DNA from: Erysipelotrichaceae bacterium
GTDB taxonomy: Bacteria > Bacillota_I > Bacilli_A > Erysipelotrichales > Erysipelotrichaceae
Direction of reading: 5' to 3'
Length of the DNA stretch: 43,225 nucleotides
NCBI GenBank assembly: GCA_021209625.1
Contig: JAJOHZ010000033.1
Location: forward strand, 1 to 43,225
How positions within the stretch are numbered: the first letter of the stretch is position 1; every line of letters starts with the position of its first letter. Of the stretch, positions 35,987-43,225 are shown one piece after another. A program made the translations under genes and the position numbers. The notes under the pieces are model-generated. The model worked only from the letters and a program-made list of their open reading frames with translations. It was not told the origin of the DNA and did not search any database.

Positions 35987-36003
35987 AGGATGCTTACGCA
36001 TCA
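35987..36003 (-). terminator. Terminator overlapping the stop of the CssS-like kinase
   Basis: Stem GATGC-TTAC-GCATC (35989-36002) with a minus-strand T tract (A-run 35982-35987). It includes the kinase stop codon. Confidence 0.65.
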
Positions 36004-37317
36004 CTTTTTAAACGTTAAGATAAAGGATGTACTCTCTTCATCAGACTGCACACGAACATGCCCACCATAGTGTTCCATGACACTTTGCACAATCGATAGT
36101 CCAATTCCAATGTGTCCTTGATCTCCTTTTTGAAAGCGATCAAAGATTTTATTCTGTAAGTCAGAAGGAATCATGGGTCCATCATTACTGATGCTCACTT
36201 CAATGGTGTTTCCTACCTCTATGACCTTCCATACCACTTTCGACTTTGCATACCTTAACGCATTGGTTAATAGATTAGTAATAACCTTGTGAAGGCTATG
36301 TTCATCCATTGATATGATCATCGCTCTAGAAGGAAAGTCGTAATGAGCTTCTATGTTTTTCTCTTGGAAAAGCACATTCATGGAAGACGTGGTTTCTTCA
36401 ATCATGTCTCTGATATCAATATGTTCGATTACCATATCCACTGAATGCGATTCAAGTCGTGTTAAAACCAGCAAATCATCAATGAGGGACTTAAGTCGTT
36501 CTCCTTGAGTATAAATCACATTGAGGGTTTGATCTTTATTCACAAAATCATATTGATACGCTTCAAGTTGTGCAAGGATGACCTGTAATGGAGTTCTTAG
36601 TTCATGAGAGACATTTTGAAAGAAAAGACGATTGGCTTGTTCCTGCTCATCCAAGTTCATGACCATGGTGTTCATGGCTTCTTGAAGCTGTACAAGTTCT
36701 GTTTCATGAAAATCATGATGATCTTTCTTACGATTGCCTTGTCCTACTGAACGAGCAAAATGAGAGAGTTGTGTTAATGGATGCGTCATGGATGAAGCAA
36801 TAAACCATATAATCACGAACCCCACTACCAACATGAAGGTCATGATGAGAAAAAGAATCAGATTAAGATTGTTTTTTAAATTGGCCAGCGTGGACATGGA
36901 GACATACAATACAATCCATTGTGAGGATTGATTTGGGTTTTCGATGATATTCACATAGAAAAGTTCATTGTTGATGCGTAATTCATGAATAAGTAAGGAA
37001 GGCATGATGCCATTGTTTTTTAATACTTCAGCCATGTAACGATGTAGCATCATCATGTGAGGGCTATGGAGCATGTTGGTATGAATGGCTTCATAGTCTT
37101 GTGACATCACAAAGTTTTGTGTCGACACAAAAAGACGTTGGTTATTGCGATCGGATGAGGTAATGATGTTGCGTGAATCCATGATCGCATCACGAGCATT
37201 GTTAAGAATGGATTCGTTTATAATCACATTGAATGATATCCCAATGATTAAAAACGTGCTTGCTAAAACCACGCTTATCACAAACGTCAATTTGCCTTTA
37301 AAGGTCATGAACTTCAT
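36001..37317 (-). CDS. Sensor histidine kinase (CssS-like)
   Basis: A membrane sensor kinase of 438 residues. TM1 (about 9-33) and TM2 (about 149-175) bracket an extracellular domain of about 115 residues. HAMP follows, then the phosphoacceptor FFQNVSHELRTPLQVI with His238. The catalytic domain has an N box (VITNLLTNALRYAKSK), DRFQKGD and GIGLSIVQSVMEHYGG. The start overlaps the regulator stop (ATGA, 37314-37317). It is divergent from an HtrA-like protease, as CssRS is functionally linked to htrA in B. subtilis, where it senses misfolded secreted protein. That role is inferred from context. Confidence 0.9.
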   Translation of the reverse strand: MKFMTFKGKLTFVISVVLASTFLIIGISFNVIINESILNNARDAIMDSRNIITSSDRNNQRLFVSTQNFVMSQDYEAIHTNMLHSPHMMMLHRYMAEVLKNNGIMPSLLIHELRINNELFYVNIIENPNQSSQWIVLYVSMSTLANLKNNLNLILFLIMTFMLVVGFVIIWFIASSMTHPLTQLSHFARSVGQGNRKKDHHDFHETELVQLQEAMNTMVMNLDEQEQANRLFFQNVSHELRTPLQVILAQLEAYQYDFVNKDQTLNVIYTQGERLKSLIDDLLVLTRLESHSVDMVIEHIDIRDMIEETTSSMNVLFQEKNIEAHYDFPSRAMIISMDEHSLHKVITNLLTNALRYAKSKVVWKVIEVGNTIEVSISNDGPMIPSDLQNKIFDRFQKGDQGHIGIGLSIVQSVMEHYGGHVRVQSDEESTSFILTFKK

Positions 37318-37997
37318 TGCGCTTCTACGACTTTAAAGCCATAGCCCCAAATGGTTTCAATGCCAATACCTGAATCAACGAGTTTTTTTCTTAAACGACG
37401 GATGGTATCATCACAAGCACGGGTTTCCACCATGGATTCATACCCCCATACCTTTTGAAGTAACACTTCACGTGAAATCGCCATGTCCGCATGACGAGTT
37501 AAATACAATAAGACGGCGTATTCCATGGGTGTTAAATCAATCGGTTTTTGACGTATGGTGGCTACTCTACTTTTAGGATCCATATAAAGAGTATGGAAGG
37601 CAACATGTTCTTGGTTTTGTTGGTTCAAATCAAGTTGTACACGACGAAGCAGTGCCTTAACACGCATGACTAAGTTGAGGGTAGAGAATGGTTTGGTAAT
37701 GTAATCATCAGCTCCCACATGAATTCCAAAGGCATAATCTAAATCTGCATCTCGTGCCGTTAGGATAATGACAGGAACATTGGATTGCTTACGAATGGCT
37801 TGAACAAGTTCAAACCCATTCATATTAGGCATATTGACATCAGTGATGAGACAGTCACATGGTTTTTGTGTGAATGTTTCTAAACATTCAAAAGCAGTTA
37901 AAAATCCCTTCGCTTCATAGTCATTGGCATTAAGAAAGGAACAAATGGTGTCGAGGATGACTTTTTCATCTTCACAAACATAGATTAGTTTTTTCAT
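37314..37997 (-). CDS. OmpR/PhoB family response regulator (CssR-like)
   Basis: A 227-residue regulator with a receiver domain (YVCEDEKVILDTI, Asp53 in CLITDVNMPNMNG, ADDYITKPFSTLNL) and a winged-helix output domain (LTPMEYAVLLYLTRHADMAIS...WGYESMVETRACDDTIRRLRKKL). The final segment IETIWGYGFKVVEAQ is typical. A perfect TATAAT lies six bases before the ATG, and no ribosome site is present, so the transcript may be leaderless. The cognate kinase follows directly. Confidence 0.92.
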   Translation of the reverse strand: MKKLIYVCEDEKVILDTICSFLNANDYEAKGFLTAFECLETFTQKPCDCLITDVNMPNMNGFELVQAIRKQSNVPVIILTARDADLDYAFGIHVGADDYITKPFSTLNLVMRVKALLRRVQLDLNQQNQEHVAFHTLYMDPKSRVATIRQKPIDLTPMEYAVLLYLTRHADMAISREVLLQKVWGYESMVETRACDDTIRRLRKKLVDSGIGIETIWGYGFKVVEAQ

Positions 37998-38003
37998 AAT
38001 TTA

Positions 38004-38009
38004 ATTATA
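38004..38009 (-). promoter_or_regulatory. -10 box of the CssR-like gene (leaderless candidate)
   Basis: Perfect TATAAT on the minus strand, six bases (TAAATT) before the ATG at 37997. The spacing equals that at yitT. Confidence 0.5.
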
Positions 38010-38080
38010 CATAAAACAGTGACAATAATTTCATGCAAAATTGCGTCAGTATATCACATGCATTCCTTTTAGAGTTGGTC

Positions 38081-38086
38081 TATAAT
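38081..38086 (+). promoter_or_regulatory. -10 box of the HtrA-like gene
   Basis: Perfect TATAAT 18 bases before the ATG. The -35 position is poor, which fits a promoter needing an activator such as the divergent regulator. Confidence 0.5.
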
Positions 38087-38104
38087 GACACTATAGGAGG
38101 TCCT

Positions 38105-38887
38105 ATGAAGAAAATAGTCATTGTTCTTTTATTTTTCTCACTTGCTTGGAGCGTATATCTTCAACAAGAAAGAATCAATCTTTTAGAAACTAACTTATCA
38201 CAACTTCAAAATACCTTAGCTCAACTCCCCTCCATGCCAACCTCCATTACGTTCACTGAAGATCAAGATGGTGTTGCCAACTTGCTTCCTAATGTTTTAG
38301 AAGGAGTGGTTGGTTTAAGAGTGGAAGCCATTGTTCGTCAACAAACCTGGTTTGGTGAACGCAATGTGCAAAGTGTAGGAACAGGATCGGGATTCTTTGT
38401 GTCTAATGATGGTTATTTGGTGACCAATGCTCATGTGGTTGAAAATGCGTTTCAAAATGAACAATCCACCATTACTGTAGTTTTGTTTGATGGTTCATCG
38501 TATATTGGATCCATTGTGAAGTATGATCGTAATCTTGATTTAGCGGTCGTGAAAATCAATGCAGAAGTTTCTTCTTTAAACTTTGCTTCGCAAATGCGTT
38601 TGGGTGAAACCGTCTTTGCGATCGGTTATCCTTTAGGATTTGATTTATCCTTATCCATCACTAAAGGCATTATCTCTGGATTAAACCGTGATTTAGGCAA
38701 CAGTGTACCACTGATTCAAACTGATGCCGCCATTAATCCTGGAAACAGTGGGGGTCCACTCTTCAACATGAGAGGCGAAGTGATAGGAGTCAACTCTTCT
38801 AAGATTGCATCTTCTGTTGTCGAAGGCATTGGCTTTGCGATTATGGGAGAGATTGTCACTGAATTCATAGAAGATGCCATTAATTAA
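38105..38887 (+). CDS. HtrA/DegP-type serine protease (S1C), without PDZ domain
   Basis: A membrane-anchored extracytoplasmic protease of 260 residues. The N-terminal TM is IVIVLLFFSLAWSVYL. The chymotrypsin-fold triad is complete: His110 (VTNAHVV), Asp145 (RNLDLAVVK) and Ser215 (NPGNSGGPL). GTGSGFFVSNDGYLVTNAHV is the usual HtrA block. The protein ends after the protease domain (EFIEDAIN), with no PDZ domain, unlike most HtrA proteins, so substrate recognition may differ. AGGAGG selects the ATG at 38105 over the upstream in-frame ATG at 38033. It is divergent from the CssRS-like pair and may be induced by it. Confidence 0.9.
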   Translation: MKKIVIVLLFFSLAWSVYLQQERINLLETNLSQLQNTLAQLPSMPTSITFTEDQDGVANLLPNVLEGVVGLRVEAIVRQQTWFGERNVQSVGTGSGFFVSNDGYLVTNAHVVENAFQNEQSTITVVLFDGSSYIGSIVKYDRNLDLAVVKINAEVSSLNFASQMRLGETVFAIGYPLGFDLSLSITKGIISGLNRDLGNSVPLIQTDAAINPGNSGGPLFNMRGEVIGVNSSKIASSVVEGIGFAIMGEIVTEFIEDAIN

Positions 38888-38890
38888 GGT

Positions 38891-38917
38891 AAAAGCGGTG
38901 AAAACATCGCTTTTTTT
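38891..38917 (+). terminator. Terminator after the HtrA-like gene
   Basis: AAAGCG(G)TG-AAAA-CA(T)CGCTTT hairpin with a run of T (38911-38917). Confidence 0.75.
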
Positions 38918-39014
38918 ATGTCACTAATTAATTATTTTCATTAATTCACAATCATTCTTTAGTAACAATTATGTGAATTTTATCAAATATGTATGTTTTG
39001 AATGCATATTTGAT

Positions 39015-39020
39015 TATAAT
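39015..39020 (+). promoter_or_regulatory. -10 box of the wall-anchored protein gene
   Basis: Perfect TATAAT, 23 bases before the ATG at 39044, followed by AAGGAG. TTGAAT lies 11 bases upstream, too close to serve as the -35. Confidence 0.4.
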
Positions 39021-39043
39021 ATTTCAAAGGAGACGTCAATTTG

Positions 39044-40864
39044 ATGACGACAATGACAATGAGAAACATATCTAAGATCATGTTTGCTTTAGCTTTACTT
39101 GCCGCCCTGATTCCTAGGGTCTCCCATCCTTTAGTGGCTTTTTCAGGATTTGTGGGTGGAGATGGGAGTGAGACCAATCCTTATTTGATTGAATCTGCTG
39201 ATCAATTGGATGCGATTCGAGATAATCTGGATGCTCATTATGCTTTGGTCAATGATGTGGATTTATCTACGTTTATTGGAACACTTGGAAGTTTAGACCC
39301 ATTTTATAATGAGGGTCGTGGGTGGTTCCCTATCGGTGGTGATGGTGATTATTTTAGGGGGAGTTTAGATGGAAGAGGTCATTCTATTTCAGGACTTGTG
39401 TTTTACATTCCAGAAACAGATACCGAAACCTATGAATTAGGATTGTTTGGTGGATTAGATGGAGCAACTATCTATAATCTTGATCTTGAAGGGGAAGCCT
39501 TAGTTGAACACAATGCGTTTGTGGCATTAGGATTATTATCTGCAATTTCAAGAGATTCCACATTAAGTGGTTTAAAAGTGTCAGGCACTATCACGGTACT
39601 CAGTGAAATCAACAGTATCGTAGCAGGTGTGTCTGCAGAAGCTCAAACCACATCATTTAATAATATCGATGTGAATGTTTCCATTCAAACCCATTCTTCC
39701 AATCAGGCTGGTGGATTGGTTGGGTACTCTGATTCAAATCAATTTCATAACGTAATCAATCGTGGTGATGTATTTGCCTTTAGAAGCGAGTATGTCGGTG
39801 GTATTGCAGGTTATTCACAAGATTCAGTGTACGATAGTGTACGTAATTTAGGAGACATTACCGGTTATGATTTTACTGGTGGTATTGTCGGTTGGGCACG
39901 CAGAACAGCGATGCTTGGTGTCCTCAACAAAGGGGATATCGTCACCAACACGTATCATGTGGGTGGTATTATTGGTAAATTGGATGATGAGCATGAATCA
40001 ACGACTGTAGATGGTCATCCACTCACATTCTTATTGAATGAAGGATCTGTATCCAGTTTACTTCAGGCCAACGATGCTCGCGTGGGTGGTTTGATTGGAA
40101 TGATTGAAATCAAGGATTATAGTGAGGATGATGTCTTAAACATGCGTGATCTGTTTGATCTAGGGACATCTCATCCTTTGGTTGGATTGATTCAAGAAAG
40201 TTTAAATGAGAACAGTTTAACCATTCTACTGCGTCGATCACGCAGTACATCCAATATGGCAGTGCTAACACAAAACACCAATTTAGGTTCAATTTCTATT
40301 GTGGATGAATCCACCTTCATTGAACCTGATGAATTAGCTGAGATTGCATCAGCCTTGAATGAACAAGATTATGAATTAGAAGCATCCATGATATCAAATG
40401 CTTTAGTCATTGATTTTGTGATGAATGTCTATTTAACTCAAGGCAAAATCAATGGTCCGATGTCTTTTGATTTACTGTTCCTTAACACCGTAGTGTTGGA
40501 AGTGTTACCAAGTTTCTCTGCGTTTTGGGTTCCTACTTTTGAAGATATGTCTGACATTGTGACTTGGGACTTCACATCCATGATTGGATGGAATACCAAT
40601 CAACAAGACACAGGTGATTTCTTCTATCCTGAGGATGAGTTTGTGTATGTTCGTGATACTGTCTTTATTCGCTTGTTTGCGACAGACATCCATCCTGATG
40701 ATGTTGAGGAAGAACCTCCTGTTGATGAAGAAGGCAATGAAGAGGATGTTGAAGGCGAAGAGGAAGAATCACTTCCTGATACTTCAGATTCAAAATCTTG
40801 GGGTGAGTTGTTGCTTGGTTTAGGTATATTAGCTTTAGCTTTATCAAAGAAATCTAAACATTAA
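39044..40864 (+). CDS. LPxTG-like wall-anchored surface protein with GLUG-type repeats
   Basis: A 606-residue surface protein. A signal peptide (about 1-33, ALALLAALIPRVSHPLVAFS) is followed by NPYLIESADQLDAIRDNLDAHYALVNDVDLS, the usual opening of GLUG-repeat proteins. Several repeats follow, each with a GGLVGYSD-, GGIAGYSQ-, GGIVGWAR- or GGIIGKLD-type strand and an N-x-G-D-I/V turn (about 220-325), suggesting a right-handed beta-solenoid. Near the C-terminus is an acidic Glu/Asp-rich linker, then LPDTS, a hydrophobic helix (WGELLLGLGILALAL) and KKSKH. This is a sortase-type sorting signal with Ser in place of Gly. AAGGAG precedes the ATG at 39044. Adhesion is a guess from the fold. Confidence 0.75.
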   Translation: MTTMTMRNISKIMFALALLAALIPRVSHPLVAFSGFVGGDGSETNPYLIESADQLDAIRDNLDAHYALVNDVDLSTFIGTLGSLDPFYNEGRGWFPIGGDGDYFRGSLDGRGHSISGLVFYIPETDTETYELGLFGGLDGATIYNLDLEGEALVEHNAFVALGLLSAISRDSTLSGLKVSGTITVLSEINSIVAGVSAEAQTTSFNNIDVNVSIQTHSSNQAGGLVGYSDSNQFHNVINRGDVFAFRSEYVGGIAGYSQDSVYDSVRNLGDITGYDFTGGIVGWARRTAMLGVLNKGDIVTNTYHVGGIIGKLDDEHESTTVDGHPLTFLLNEGSVSSLLQANDARVGGLIGMIEIKDYSEDDVLNMRDLFDLGTSHPLVGLIQESLNENSLTILLRRSRSTSNMAVLTQNTNLGSISIVDESTFIEPDELAEIASALNEQDYELEASMISNALVIDFVMNVYLTQGKINGPMSFDLLFLNTVVLEVLPSFSAFWVPTFEDMSDIVTWDFTSMIGWNTNQQDTGDFFYPEDEFVYVRDTVFIRLFATDIHPDDVEEEPPVDEEGNEEDVEGEEEESLPDTSDSKSWGELLLGLGILALALSKKSKH

Positions 40865-40898
40865 TCTTTCACTATCTTTGCATAGACTCTTTTAATTC

Positions 40899-40935
40899 AC
40901 CTCCACTCGCATTACAATGTGTTGTGGAGGTTTTC
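40899..40935 (+). promoter_or_regulatory. Hairpin covering the ribosome site of the ABC-2 ATPase gene
   Basis: ACCTCCAC (40899-40906) pairs with GTGGAGGT (40924-40931) over a 17-base loop. The GGAGG ribosome site is buried in the 3' arm. A TTTTCTT tail follows, so it may also terminate transcription from the wall-protein gene. Confidence 0.5.
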
Positions 40936-40937
40936 TT

Positions 40938-41942
40938 ATGATTGAAGTATCCCATGTTAGTAAAGATTTTATTAAGTATGAAAAAGAAAAAGGGCTTAAA
41001 GGACTTGTGAAAGGGTTTTTTAATGCAAAGAAGAAGATTTATAAAGCTGTGGATGATATTTCCTTTTCTATTAAAGAAGGTGAAATGGTGGGATACATTG
41101 GGGCAAATGGAGCTGGTAAGTCAACCACAATTAAAATGTTAACGGGAATTCTAACCCCTACTCATGGCGAAATCAAAGTGAATGGTATTGTGCCTACTCT
41201 TGATCGTAAAGCGAATGCGAAAACCATTGGGGTGGTCTTTGGTCAAAGAACGCAGTTATGGTGGGATTTGCCTTTGCAAGAATCCTTCAGTGTCTTGAAA
41301 GAGATTTACCAAGTGAGTGATGAAGACTATGAAGAGCGAATGGCTTTTTTTAATGAAGTACTAGGGCTCAATGAGTTTATTAAGTCTCCTGTAAGAACAT
41401 TATCTTTAGGACAACGCATGAGAGCGGATATTGCGGCTTCTCTCATTCACAATCCTAAAGTATTGTATTTGGATGAACCTACCATTGGTTTGGATGTGAG
41501 TGCTAAACTTGCGATGCGTCAAGCCATCAAGAAAATGAACGAAACATTCAAAACAACCTTGATTTTAACCACCCATGACATGGATGATATTGAAGACTTA
41601 TGTTCTCGTATCATGATTCTTGATCATGGCAAGATCATTTATGATGGTGATTTAAGTAAGATTAAAGAGAAGTATGGCACCATGAAGACATTGTCTTTCT
41701 CATGTGGTGAAGCTTTTGAACAAGTCAATGAATTAAAAGAAGCTTTTTCCTTTGATCCTGATTTCAGTGTTGAAGTGAATGAGTTAAACCTCATTATTAA
41801 ATTCAATAAACATACCACTAGTGTGAGTCAAGTGACGACGTTTGTGATGAAACATGTGGATGTGGTGGACATGAGCATGAGTGACACTGATATTGAAACT
41901 ATTGTGGCTTCAATCTATGAAGCGAAAGTGGTGAATGTGTGA
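40938..41942 (+). CDS. ABC-2 type transporter ATP-binding protein
   Basis: This is the ATPase of an ABC-2 exporter, of the ABC ATPase class that goes with two ABC-2 permeases. Its 334 residues carry the N-terminal insert KYEKEKGLKGLVKGFFNAKKKIYKAVDDISF. Walker A is GANGAGKST, the signature is LSLGQRMRADIAASLI and Walker B is VLYLDEPTIGLD, followed by LTTHDMDDIEDL. The C-terminal about 100 residues are less conserved. The frame is open to 40917; the ATG at 40938 follows TGGAGG. Its stop overlaps the GTG start of the next gene. Substrate unknown. Confidence 0.88.
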   Translation: MIEVSHVSKDFIKYEKEKGLKGLVKGFFNAKKKIYKAVDDISFSIKEGEMVGYIGANGAGKSTTIKMLTGILTPTHGEIKVNGIVPTLDRKANAKTIGVVFGQRTQLWWDLPLQESFSVLKEIYQVSDEDYEERMAFFNEVLGLNEFIKSPVRTLSLGQRMRADIAASLIHNPKVLYLDEPTIGLDVSAKLAMRQAIKKMNETFKTTLILTTHDMDDIEDLCSRIMILDHGKIIYDGDLSKIKEKYGTMKTLSFSCGEAFEQVNELKEAFSFDPDFSVEVNELNLIIKFNKHTTSVSQVTTFVMKHVDVVDMSMSDTDIETIVASIYEAKVVNV

Positions 41943-42751
41943 GTTTACGTCCTTATTTTGCTTTTTTTAAAGCTTATTTCTTAGTGTACTTGGCGTATCG
42001 TGTTCAAGTCATTTTGTGGTTCTTTACCAATGCTTTAGAGATTGCCTTTGCGATGTTGTTGTGGACTGCCATTTATGCTTCGTCCTCAGTGGACGTTTTG
42101 TATGGGTTCACCTTATCTGACATGCTTTTGTATCAACTGCTCATGACATTATCCTATTCCTTAACGGACATGAATCCGATTGATACGTTGTATGATGACT
42201 TCAATGATGGCAAGATTGCCATGTCTTTGATTAAACCTGTGAATTATGAAATTCAAACTTTCTTTCAAAACTTAGGAGCCAATGCCTTTAGAAACATGGT
42301 GTTACTGCTTCCAATGATTGGAATTATTCTCGTTTCTGGTTTACTCAATTCATCCAATGTGAGTTTATCATTGGCTTCATTAGGTCTATTTGTGTTAAGT
42401 ATTGTGATGGGGTTACTCATTAATTATTTTGTGAAGTTTGTGTTCTCCAACCTTGTGTTCTACACTGAAGCAAGCTTTGGTTTATGGCAACTTCAAGCGA
42501 TTGTGATTTCCCTTTTGGCTGGTGGGATTGTTCCCCTTCATTTCTTTCCTGATGTGATTGCGAATGTCCTTCGACTGCTTCCTTTTGCGTACATTCAATA
42601 TGTGCCTGTCATGGCTCTTATGGGTCGTATCAGTGGAAGTGAGTTGACTTCAGCCTTACTCATTCAATCGATTTGGGTGGGTGTGCTTGCGTTATTGGCT
42701 CACTTGGTGTGGAAACATTCCATTAAACACATGAAAGTGAATGGAGGTTAA
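41939..42751 (+). CDS. ABC-2 type permease, first subunit
   Basis: An integral membrane protein of 270 residues with about six TM helices. The N-terminal RPYFAFFKAYFLVYLAYRVQVILWF and the end (GVLALLAHLVWKHSIKHMKVNGG) match the ABC-2 permease that pairs with this ATPase class. The loop LYDDFNDGKIAMSLIKPVNYEIQTF is the conserved coupling region. It starts at GTG, overlapping the ATPase stop (GTGA, 41939-41942). The second permease starts two bases after the stop, and its GGAGG site lies inside this gene. Confidence 0.85.
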   Translation: MSLRPYFAFFKAYFLVYLAYRVQVILWFFTNALEIAFAMLLWTAIYASSSVDVLYGFTLSDMLLYQLLMTLSYSLTDMNPIDTLYDDFNDGKIAMSLIKPVNYEIQTFFQNLGANAFRNMVLLLPMIGIILVSGLLNSSNVSLSLASLGLFVLSIVMGLLINYFVKFVFSNLVFYTEASFGLWQLQAIVISLLAGGIVPLHFFPDVIANVLRLLPFAYIQYVPVMALMGRISGSELTSALLIQSIWVGVLALLAHLVWKHSIKHMKVNGG

Positions 42752-42752
42752 C

Positions 42753-43225
42753 ATGAAGCGTTTCTTTAAAATCTACATGACCTTTACGTCTCAATACATT
42801 AAACGATTGGTTCATTATCGTTTAGATTTTGCGATTGGGGTGCTTTCGTTTGTGTTTGTGCAGTTTTCTGGTATTTTACTCATTACCCTTGTTTTTCAAC
42901 AAATTCCCGATTTGAATGGGTATACCTTTGAACAGATGGTGTTCTTCTATGGATTCTTTCAACTTCCTCGTGGACTTGATCATTTGATTACCGACAACAT
43001 TTGGTTGATTCCTAACAAGATCCGTAAAGGTGATTTGGACCGACATTTACTTCGTCCCATTGACCCTTGTTTCAAATCATTGCGGAACGTTTCCAACATG
43101 AAGCCTTAGGTGAACTCATTGTTGGGGGACTCTTGATTGCGATCACTTTTCCTTCATTAGGCATCACACCCACCTTACCCATGATTGGGTTGATTGTGGT
43201 TTTGATTCTGATTGGTTCTTTGATT
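42753..43225 (+). CDS. ABC-2 type permease, second subunit, frameshifted and cut by window edge
   Basis: This is the partner permease of the exporter. The frame from 42753 runs MKRFFKIYMTFTSQYIKRLVHYRLDF through NKIRKGDLDRHLLRPIDP, then breaks to a stop near 43109. Adding one T near 43066-43070 continues the protein as LFQIIAERFQHEALGELIVGGLLIAITF to the window edge. The R-P-I-x-P-L-F-Q-x-I-A-x-R-F motif is typical of the family, so the frame was continuous, or the base is missing by error. GGAGG (42743-42747) is the ribosome site. Confidence 0.8.

Noticed and set aside
1-43225. CRISPR arrays, tRNA or rRNA genes, insertion sequences, prophage genes
   Set aside because: No regularly spaced repeats, cloverleaf-like sequences, transposase or phage structural motifs were seen while reading both strands.

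Overview
The window looks like chromosomal DNA of a low-GC Gram-positive bacterium (Bacillota, Bacilli/Erysipelotrichia-like). Supporting signs are the lipoboxes, the sortase-type wall anchor, AGGAGG ribosome sites, a mevalonate pathway for isoprenoids, and secA-prfB plus ftsEX in a Bacillota-like setting. The standard code is used: UGA is a stop and prfB is present. No rRNA, tRNA, CRISPR array or insertion sequence was seen. The species cannot be named from the sequence alone.

Layout. 1-3722 (-): yitT, ftsE, ftsX and an M23 hydrolase that runs off the left edge (septal wall hydrolysis control). 3768-6936 (+): glycine-betaine-type osmoprotectant ABC operon (binding lipoprotein, permease, CBS-domain ATPase). 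7050-9986 (+): DUF4358 lipoprotein, MBOAT acyltransferase and DHHW-like protein, a probable envelope O-acetylation set. 10110-11568 (+): small Tic20/DUF4870-like membrane protein and an FAD geranylgeranyl-reductase-like enzyme. 11608-15067 (-): a very large GH94-like sugar-phosphorylase-type protein, frameshifted. 15302-18541 (-): Fe3+-type ABC importer. 18681-22127 (-): prfB (with its programmed frameshift) and secA. 22186-23010 (-): cold-shock protein and a YxjI/LURP-one protein. 23156-24660 (+): two overlapping GntR/UTRA regulators. 24670-28582 (-): mvaK1-mvaD-mvaK2-fni. 28690-29699: a LiaF-like protein and a secreted anchored protein. 29936-31031: AT-rich HNH nuclease gene. 31200-35150 (-): MacB/Bce-like ABC exporter with its own two-component system. 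35274-35887 (-): decayed HigB/HigA toxin-antitoxin locus. 36001-37997 (-): a second two-component system, divergent from an HtrA-type protease (38105-38887), resembling CssRS-htrA. 39044-40864: wall-anchored GLUG-repeat protein. 40938 to the right edge: ABC-2 exporter (ATPase and two permeases).

Two window-wide features stand out. First, about eleven single-base frameshifts occur in ten genes, including essential secA and mvaD. Several lie in homopolymers, which suggests sequence error in at least part of the cases. Second, the usual Bacillota neighbourhood secA-prfB-yitT-ftsE-ftsX is split here by about 15 kb of transport and envelope genes. I did not find a clearly new multi-gene system. 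The best candidates for novelty are the GH94-like giant with operator-like palindromes, the coupled tandem GntR pair, two apparently leaderless genes, and the HNH gene with a small Cys-Pro-Cys peptide downstream.
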